Source: CALFCX01 sp964603025 (GTDB lineage Bacteria > Margulisbacteria > WOR-1 > JAKLHX01). Taken from it: a stretch of 27,053 nt of DNA. The translations under genes and the position numbers were made by a program. The stretch's first letter is position 1. Every line of letters begins with the position of its first letter. The DNA is taken from the NCBI GenBank assembly GCA_964603025.1, contig CAZRTO010000013.1, positions 1-27,053 of the forward strand, written 5' to 3'. Shown piece after piece: positions 21,686 through 27,053 of the stretch. Under the pieces are notes generated by a model. It saw nothing but the letters and a program-made list of their open reading frames with translations, searched no databases and was not told the DNA's origin.

Positions 21686-22252
21686 TTAGAACTTCACTTC
21701 CGGAGCGTTCTCGGCTCCCTTGACCGCTGCGAACATGGGTTTTTCCCTGTCAAAACCGAACATTCCGGCAAATATCACCGTAGGGAACCTTCTTACTGTA
21801 GTGTTGTAATCCTGCACTGCTTCGTTGTATCTCATCCTTGCTACCGCGATCCTGTTCTCGGTGCCTTCCAGATTGTCCATAAGCTGTCTGAAATTCGCAT
21901 CGGCTTTAAGGTTGGGGTAATTCTCGGCTATCGCCAAAAGACGGGAAAGAGCTCCGTCCAGCCCGCTGGCCGCCTCTATCTTACCCTGGACCGTCGAGGC
22001 TCCTGCAAGACGGGCCCTTGCGTTGGCTACCTGAGTGAAAATATCCCTCTCATGCCTGGCATAGCCTTTGACCGTATTTACAAGATTGGGTATAAGATCA
22101 AGCCTTCTCTGGTACTGGCTTTCAACCTGAGCCCATGCTGTGGTCACGGCAACGTCTTTGGAGACCAGGCTGTTGTATATGCCGACTATGCCTCCGATCA
22201 GTATCACGGCCACCGCCGCGATCCCGGCTATCCACATCATCTTTTTGGACAT
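21686..22252 (-). CDS. lemA: LemA family membrane protein
   Basis: A 188-residue protein with an N-terminal transmembrane helix at about 7-26 (MWIAGIAAVAVILIGGIVGIY) followed by the LemA coiled-coil domain: YNSLVSKD..V..AWAQVESQYQRRLDLIPNLVNTVKGYA, FRQLMDNLEGTENRIAVARMRYNEAVQDYN and the C-terminal FDREKPMF. The start at 22252 follows GAAAGGAG; a frame open to 22414 overlaps the TPM gene and encodes low-complexity sequence, so it was discarded. LemA proteins are often encoded beside TPM-domain proteins, as here. Their molecular function is poorly defined, with reported links to membrane stress and two-component signalling in some species. Confidence 0.93.
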   Translation of the reverse strand: MSKKMMWIAGIAAVAVILIGGIVGIYNSLVSKDVAVTTAWAQVESQYQRRLDLIPNLVNTVKGYARHERDIFTQVANARARLAGASTVQGKIEAASGLDGALSRLLAIAENYPNLKADANFRQLMDNLEGTENRIAVARMRYNEAVQDYNTTVRRFPTVIFAGMFGFDREKPMFAAVKGAENAPEVKF

Positions 22253-22274
22253 TGATCTTTCTCCTTTCAAAAAT

Positions 22275-23126
22275 CTACCACGATCTTCCGGCCCCACCTC
22301 CGCCAGATCCGCCTCCGCTAAAGCCTCCGAAACCGCCGCCCCCAAAACCTCCGCGGCCGCCGAAGCCTCCACCGTAAAATCCTCCGCCAAATCCGCGTGA
22401 GGACCCGCCGCCAAAGCCTCCTCTGGCAGCGATCACGCCCATTATAGCACCTATAAAAATCCCGGCTATCCCGGCAAAAACAAAACCAAGCAGGGCGCCA
22501 ACGAATGCCGAGACCACTCCGCGGACGGCCTTTTCCCCAAACCTGACGGAGACAACAAGAGAGATAATGAAAACACCCAACAGCGCCAGAAGCAGGTAAA
22601 AAGCCTGTCCTCCGCCGGCTCTTTTTACAGGAGCTGAAGGATCGTATTCTTCCGCGACCTTGCCGGATATTGCCAAAGCCCCTTCATAAAGCCCCTGCCC
22701 GAAATCCCCTTTTTTGAACTGCGGCAGAACTTTTTCGTCCAGCACCCTGCCTGAAAAGCCGTCGGTAATGATCCCTTCCAGGCCGTACCCGACCTCTATC
22801 TCGATCCGCCTGTCCTCTATCGCCGCCAGGATCAGGACCCCGTTATCTTTTCCCTTTTCCCCTATTCCCCACTCCTTGAAAAGCCGTACGGCATAGGTCT
22901 TTGCGTCAAGCGGCGCCGCGGTCTTTATGGTAACCACCGCCAGTTCGGATCCGTTCTTTTCCTTAAGGGAGGCGGCAAGCCGCTCTATGTTCGAGCGGTT
23001 CACCGGACCTATCACGCCGGCAGTATCATTTACAGCTCCGGACGGAGAAGGAAATTTTACCTCCGCGGAAAATGCCGAGGAACAAAGCATTAACCCGGCC
23101 AAGACAAAAAACAGGAGTTTTTTCAT
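22275..23126 (-). CDS. TPM-domain membrane protein with Gly-rich tail (YgcG-like)
   Basis: A 283-residue protein. A signal peptide covers about 1-21 (LLFFVLAGLMLCSSAFSA). The TPM domain is at about 28-155 (VNDTAGVI, ELAVVTIKTAAPLDAKTYAVRLFKEWGIG, DNGVLILAAIEDRRIEIEVGYGLEGIITD). Two hydrophobic segments follow at about 176-198 and 207-238, then a Gly/Phe-rich tail ending in GGGGAGRSW, the characteristic terminus of YgcG-type proteins. The topology places TPM outside the inner membrane. The family partners LemA, and lemA is the next gene, 22 nt downstream. It starts in an ATGA overlap with ndk. Confidence 0.88.
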   Translation of the reverse strand: MKKLLFFVLAGLMLCSSAFSAEVKFPSPSGAVNDTAGVIGPVNRSNIERLAASLKEKNGSELAVVTIKTAAPLDAKTYAVRLFKEWGIGEKGKDNGVLILAAIEDRRIEIEVGYGLEGIITDGFSGRVLDEKVLPQFKKGDFGQGLYEGALAISGKVAEEYDPSAPVKRAGGGQAFYLLLALLGVFIISLVVSVRFGEKAVRGVVSAFVGALLGFVFAGIAGIFIGAIMGVIAARGGFGGGSSRGFGGGFYGGGFGGRGGFGGGGFGGFSGGGSGGGGAGRSW

Positions 23127-23554
23127 CCTTTGCTCTCCTTTTCAAAAAATATCATCAGTTCACGTTCCGCGCTATCAGCCGAATCGGACCCGTGGACAGT
23201 GTTCTTTATGACTTTCGAGCCCGGATCTTCAAAACGAAAATCTCCGCGGATCGTTCCCGCCGGAGCTTCCTTGGGATCAGTAGGTCCCATGAGACGGCGA
23301 ACTTTCTGTATGGCATCAGAGCCTTCCACTCTCATCACTTTGATCAGCCCTGACATCAGGTATTCCACCAGAGGCTCGTAATATTTCCGACCTTTATGAG
23401 CGCTGTAGAGCCTTTCAGCCTGTTCGCGCGTGACATATATATCTTTTTCTTCGGCAATGGCCAAGCCGTCCGCGGATATCCTGGAAATGATCTCCGGCGC
23501 GAGCCCTCTGTCCATCCCGTCCGGCTTGATCATGACAAAGGTCTTTTCAGGCAC
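23123..23554 (-). CDS. ndk: Nucleoside diphosphate kinase
   Basis: A 143-residue kinase that transfers phosphate from NTP to NDP through a phosphohistidine. The catalytic His121 lies in KNTVHGSDS, with FVMIKPDG near the start and GTIRGDF before the active site. The loop before the active site (DFRFEDPGSKVIKNTVHG) is slightly longer than in proteobacterial enzymes. The start is a GTG that overlaps the end of argH by 8 bp, preceded by GAGGAG within argH. No unusual catalytic change is seen. Confidence 0.94.
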   Translation of the reverse strand: MPEKTFVMIKPDGMDRGLAPEIISRISADGLAIAEEKDIYVTREQAERLYSAHKGRKYYEPLVEYLMSGLIKVMRVEGSDAIQKVRRLMGPTDPKEAPAGTIRGDFRFEDPGSKVIKNTVHGSDSADSAERELMIFFEKESKG

Positions 23555-24929
23555 GCTTCAGCTCCTCTTTGGCCTCTCTTATAGCGGAAACGACCTGGTT
23601 CCTGGCGGTGCCCCCTGTCACATCCCTGCGCGCTATGCTTGCCTCGACGGTCAAATGGTCGTGTATGTCCTCGGTTATCTTGTCGCAGAACTTTTTATAA
23701 TCCTTGCTTGACAGCTGAAAAAGGTCCCTGCCGGTCTCGACACAGTGCCTGACGATATTTCCGGTGATCTCGTGAGCGGAGCGGAAAGGGACTCCTTTGC
23801 GGACAAGGTAATCAGCAAGGTCTGTTGCCGTAAGACACCCTTTTTCTGTCGCCTGGAACATATTGACGTCTTTTATCGTCGCGGTCTTGAGCAGCTTTTC
23901 CATCATGACAAGGCTCGGCTTGAGAGTGTCGGCCGCGTCAAAAACGCGTTCTTTATCTTCCTGCATGTCCCTGTTGTACGCCAGTGGCAAGCCTTTCATT
24001 ATAGTAAGCAGCGCGAACAGATCACCGTACACCCGGCCGGTCTTGCCGCGCACCAGCTCCGCTATATCAGGGTTCTTTTTCTGCGGCATTATACTCGATC
24101 CGGTGCTGAACTCATCCGCTAATTCAATGAATTTGAACTCGCTTGTCGCCCAAAGTATCAACTCTTCCGCCATGCGCGACAGATGCATCATGCATATGCT
24201 TGAGACCGAAGCGAATTCGATCGCAAAATCCCTGTCAGAAACGGCATCAAGGCTGTTTTTTGATATTGAGGCGAACTCCAGCTGCCTGGCGATAAGCTTT
24301 CTGTCGATATCATAACCGGTACCCGCAAGCGCGGCGGACCCCAGAGGCAGAACGTTCACTCTTGCAAGGCATTCCTCGAATCTCTGCCGGTCCCTTTTGA
24401 ACATCTGGTAATACGCCATCAGATGGTGGGACAACAGCACCGGCTGAGCCTTTTGCATATGCGTGTAGCCTGGCATGGATATATCTATATATTCCTCGGC
24501 AAGCTTGACCAGGGTCTTTTGGAACTGCTTGAGCAGGACTTGTATGGCAAGGATCTCTTCTCTCAAATACATCCTGAGATCCGTGGCGACCTGGTCGTTG
24601 CGGCTGCGTCCGGTATGTATCTTTTTGCCGGCCTCGCCGACCCGCTCGGTCAGCAGCATTTCGATGTTCATGTGCACATCTTCGTGATGCTTGGCAAATT
24701 TGATCTTTCCTTCGGAGATATCCTTTTCGATCTTGGTAAGCGCGGCGGATATCTGGGAGAATTCCGTCTGCTTGAGTATCCTGGCTTTGAGAAGCGCTTT
24801 GGCGTAAGCGCGGGTCCCTTCTATGTCCTGCCTGTAAAGCCTCTTGTCAAAACCTATGGAAGATCCGAATTCTTCGAGTGACTGGTCCGTAGGCGCCGTA
24901 AATCTTCCTCCCCATGCCTTTTTTGCCAT
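23547..24929 (-). CDS. argH: Argininosuccinate lyase
   Basis: A 460-residue enzyme of the fumarase/aspartase superfamily that splits argininosuccinate into arginine and fumarate, the last step of arginine synthesis. The signature GSSIMPQKKNPD is at 277-288, with HTGRSRNDQVATDLR at 105-119 and SMPGYTHMQKAQPV at 151-163 supplying substrate-binding residues. The ATG is preceded by a purine-rich heptamer array that contains AAGGAG-like sites. It follows argG and overlaps ndk by 8 bp. Confidence 0.97.
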   Translation of the reverse strand: MAKKAWGGRFTAPTDQSLEEFGSSIGFDKRLYRQDIEGTRAYAKALLKARILKQTEFSQISAALTKIEKDISEGKIKFAKHHEDVHMNIEMLLTERVGEAGKKIHTGRSRNDQVATDLRMYLREEILAIQVLLKQFQKTLVKLAEEYIDISMPGYTHMQKAQPVLLSHHLMAYYQMFKRDRQRFEECLARVNVLPLGSAALAGTGYDIDRKLIARQLEFASISKNSLDAVSDRDFAIEFASVSSICMMHLSRMAEELILWATSEFKFIELADEFSTGSSIMPQKKNPDIAELVRGKTGRVYGDLFALLTIMKGLPLAYNRDMQEDKERVFDAADTLKPSLVMMEKLLKTATIKDVNMFQATEKGCLTATDLADYLVRKGVPFRSAHEITGNIVRHCVETGRDLFQLSSKDYKKFCDKITEDIHDHLTVEASIARRDVTGGTARNQVVSAIREAKEELKRA

Positions 24930-24935
24930 ATCAAC

Positions 24936-24970
24936 CTTACTCCTTCCTGCTTACTCCTTACTCCTTACTT
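24936..24970. repeat. Heptanucleotide tandem array between argG and argH, five units of CTTACTC type
   Basis: In + strand steps of seven: CTTACTC, CTTCCTG, CTTACTC, CTTACTC, CTTACTT (GAGTAAG on the coding strand). Three units are identical. The array begins inside the argG stop codon (24965-24967) and ends 6 nt before the argH ATG. The coding-strand junctions create AAGGAG, so it also supplies ribosome-binding sequence for argH. Because 7 is not a multiple of 3, the TAA carried by successive units falls in different reading frames. Confidence 0.85.
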
Positions 24971-26164
24971 CTTCGCTCTCCCCATTCCTTTCATCTGCAA
25001 CCCGAACAGCTTTATAAAACCTTCGGCGTCTTTCTGGTCGTAAACTTCGTCCTCTTCAAACGTAGCCAGGTCAGCGCTATAAAGCGAGTTCGGAGACTTT
25101 CTGCCGACGACCGTGCAGCTGCCCTTGTATAGCTTTACCCTCACGGTCCCGGTCACCTTTTTCTGTGTCTTGTCCACAAAAGCATCCAGGGCCTCTCTGA
25201 TCGGACAGAACCACTGTCCGTTATATATGAGTTCCGCGTATTTGACCGAAACAAGCTGCTTGTAATGGAAAGTGTCCCTGTCAAGAGTGATAGTCTCAAG
25301 CGCCCTGTGCGCCGCAAGAAGGACCGTGCCTGCAGGGGTCTCATATACTCCGCGGGATTTTATCCCCACAAGGCGGTTCTCCACTATATCAACGCGGCCT
25401 ACGCCGTTGCGGCCGGCTGTTTGATTCAGTTGTTCGATCAGCTTGACGGGCGAAAGTTTTTTGCCGTTCAGGCTTACGGGGCAGCCCTGCTCGAATCCTA
25501 TCTCTACATACGCAGGCTTGTTCGGGGCTTTCTCCGGTGAGGTCGTCAAAATGAACATGTCGTCTTTTGGCTCGTTGTACGGATTTTCCAGGACGCCGCC
25601 CTCGTAGCTGATATGCCAGAGATTGCGGTCCATCGAATAAGGCTTCTGTTTTGTGATAGTTATCGGTATTTTATGCCGTTTGGCGTATTCTATTTCTTCT
25701 GTACGGGACTTAAGGTCCCACTCGCGCCACGGCGCTATTATCTCAAGCTCCGGAGCCAGCGACATGAACGTAAGTTCGAACCGGACCTGGTCATTGCCCT
25801 TGCCGGTGGCCCCGTGGGCCACTGCATCGGCTTTTTCTTTTTTAGCTATTTCGACCTGGCGTTTTGCTATCAGCGGCCTGGCGATCGATGTACCCAAAAG
25901 ATACTGCTCTTCGTACACGGCTCCGGCCTTCAGCATCCTGAAAATATATTCTTTTGCAAATTCTTCACGCAGATCTTCGATGTATATTTTGGATGCGCCC
26001 GTCTTAAGAGCCTTTTGTTTAAGGCCTGAGAGCTCTTCCGCCTGGCCCACATCCGCGGCATACGCCACGACCTCGCAATTGTACTTGTCCTTGAGCCACT
26101 TGATCATTATGGAGGTGTCCAATCCGCCCGAATATGCCAGAACTATCTTGTTTATCTGTTTCAT
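24965..26164 (-). CDS. argG: Argininosuccinate synthase
   Basis: A 399-residue ATP-dependent ligase joining citrulline and aspartate. The PP-loop AYSGGLDTS is at 10-18, followed by EVVAYAADVGQ, the AHGATGKGNDQVRFE block that binds substrate and ATP, and the C-terminal GIKSRGVYETPAGT segment. The length is normal for the family. AGAAAGGAA precedes the ATG at 26164, which is 11 nt after argF. The gene order argF-argG-argH covers the three steps from ornithine to arginine. Confidence 0.97.
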   Translation of the reverse strand: MKQINKIVLAYSGGLDTSIMIKWLKDKYNCEVVAYAADVGQAEELSGLKQKALKTGASKIYIEDLREEFAKEYIFRMLKAGAVYEEQYLLGTSIARPLIAKRQVEIAKKEKADAVAHGATGKGNDQVRFELTFMSLAPELEIIAPWREWDLKSRTEEIEYAKRHKIPITITKQKPYSMDRNLWHISYEGGVLENPYNEPKDDMFILTTSPEKAPNKPAYVEIGFEQGCPVSLNGKKLSPVKLIEQLNQTAGRNGVGRVDIVENRLVGIKSRGVYETPAGTVLLAAHRALETITLDRDTFHYKQLVSVKYAELIYNGQWFCPIREALDAFVDKTQKKVTGTVRVKLYKGSCTVVGRKSPNSLYSADLATFEEDEVYDQKDAEGFIKLFGLQMKGMGRAKK

Positions 26165-26175
26165 AGCGTTCCTTT

Positions 26176-27048
26176 CTACCCCATCAGCATCAGCATGACC
26201 GCTTTTTGCACGTGCAGGCGGTTCTCCGCCTGATCGAACACTATAGAGTTGGGGCCGTCGATCACATCGTCGGTTATCTCTTCACCCCGGTGGGCGGGGA
26301 GACAGTGCATGATATGTAGAGGTCGGTCGCGACCAACCTCTACAGCATGCCCCACCAACCTTGAATTGACCTGATACTTCGCAAAATCCTTCAGCCGCTT
26401 CTTTGTTTCTTTTTCCTGGCCCATCGACGTCCACACATCCGTGTATATAACGTCGGCGTCTTTCACGGCTGCGGCGGGATCATGCGATATTTCGCAATCC
26501 TCCATCTCGTATCCTTTGGGACAGCAGAGCAAAAAGTTTATACCGGTCATTTTACACAGCGCGTTGAGTGACCGCGCGACATTGTTGCCGTCGCCCATGA
26601 ATACCAGTTTTAGGCCCTTTACATCGCCTTTTTTCTCTATCAGCGTGAACACGTCCGCCAGCGCCTGGCACGGATGCGCAAAATCGCTCAGAGCGTTTAT
26701 GACCGGCACGGAAGAATATTCGGCAAGTTCGGTAACTTTTTTATGCTCAAATGTGCGGATGACTATTCCGTTCACATATCTGGAAAGGGTCCGTCCGACA
26801 TCGGCTATTGTTTCACGTTTGCCGAGCTGTACCGTGGCGTCGCTTAGCAGGATGGCATGTCCGCCCATCTGATAAATCCCTGTCTCAAAAGACACTCTTG
26901 TGCGTGTTGAAGGTTTTTCGAATATCATTCCGACTGTTTTGCCGCGCAGACCGTCCCCGAGAGGATCTTTTTTGAGCTCGGAACTAAGTCGAAAGATCTC
27001 CTCAATCTGTGCCTGTGAAAGGCCGCTTATGGTTATAAGGTCGTCCAT
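26176..27048 (-). CDS. argF: Ornithine carbamoyltransferase
   Basis: A 290-residue transferase forming citrulline from ornithine and carbamoyl phosphate. The carbamoyl-phosphate motif STRTR is at 47-51, HPCQ at 125-128, the ornithine-side DVWTSMGQE at 204-212 and HCLPAHRGEE at 248-257. The length is at the short end of the family, mainly through a compact N-terminus (MDDLITISGLSQAQIEEIF), which nevertheless aligns with the usual start. Only five bases lie upstream in the window, so promoter and regulator sites cannot be assessed. Confidence 0.95.
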   Translation of the reverse strand: MDDLITISGLSQAQIEEIFRLSSELKKDPLGDGLRGKTVGMIFEKPSTRTRVSFETGIYQMGGHAILLSDATVQLGKRETIADVGRTLSRYVNGIVIRTFEHKKVTELAEYSSVPVINALSDFAHPCQALADVFTLIEKKGDVKGLKLVFMGDGNNVARSLNALCKMTGINFLLCCPKGYEMEDCEISHDPAAAVKDADVIYTDVWTSMGQEKETKKRLKDFAKYQVNSRLVGHAVEVGRDRPLHIMHCLPAHRGEEITDDVIDGPNSIVFDQAENRLHVQKAVMLMLMG

Positions 27049-27053
27049 AATTA

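Noticed and set aside
22135..22377. Pro-rich reading frame opposite the TPM tail
   Set aside because: It is the complement of Gly-rich codons in the TPM gene, with no independent start signal.
22253..22414. Longer LemA start
   Set aside because: Low-complexity Ala/Glu sequence produced by reading the TPM glycine-rich tail in another frame; the ATG at 22252 has a good ribosome-binding site.

Overview
The window reads as a stretch of chromosome from an uncultured diderm bacterium. The diderm inference rests on an outer-membrane secretin, a lipoprotein signal and periplasmic pilus-platform domains. Base composition looks near balanced by eye, and Arg AGG and Ile ATA codons are frequent in most genes. 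Together with the compact fused pilus genes this feels like a candidate-phylum genome (Margulisbacteria/Saganbacteria or Omnitrophota type), but that placement is a soft inference. No rRNA, tRNA, CRISPR, transposase or phage gene was recognised. Coding density is very high and no gene-free stretch exceeds 300 bp. One run of 100 N (11277-11376) is a scaffold gap of unknown true size.

Region 1 (1-7645, + strand) is a type IV pilus / type II secretion-like locus. After a terminator hairpin and a heptanucleotide tandem repeat come a GspG-like prepilin, a PilV/GspI-like and a PilW/GspJ-like prepilin, two tandem paralogous PilX-like proteins carrying beta-solenoid-like bodies, a PilM-PilN fusion, a PilO-PilP fusion and a short PilQ secretin. 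The five classical genes pilMNOPQ are thus compressed into three. No PilB/PilT ATPase or prepilin peptidase lies in the window.

Region 2 (7638-17651, - strand) reads from right to left. It holds a calcineurin-like phosphoesterase, then metG, tatD, a PilC/GspF-type platform protein, a major-type pilin with a near-perfect Shine-Dalgarno, and an oligopeptide-binding lipoprotein (oppA-like). After the assembly gap come oppB, oppC, oppD and oppF. A + strand gene of unknown function (10987 into the gap) interrupts the opp cluster.

Region 3 (17707-27048, - strand) is an arginine-biosynthesis cluster (argF, argG, argH) that continues almost without spacing into ndk, a TPM-domain protein, lemA and pepA. 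A permease with its own promoter follows, and then an exported protein of unknown function overlapping it by one base.

Two themes recur. First, most first genes of transcription units have a TATAAT box (four times as TGnTATAAT) only 7-13 nt before the start codon and no ribosome-binding site, which suggests leaderless or nearly leaderless mRNAs, while operon-internal genes usually have purine-rich sites or stop/start overlaps. Second, two intergenic sites hold 35-bp arrays of exactly five heptanucleotide units with different unit sequences.
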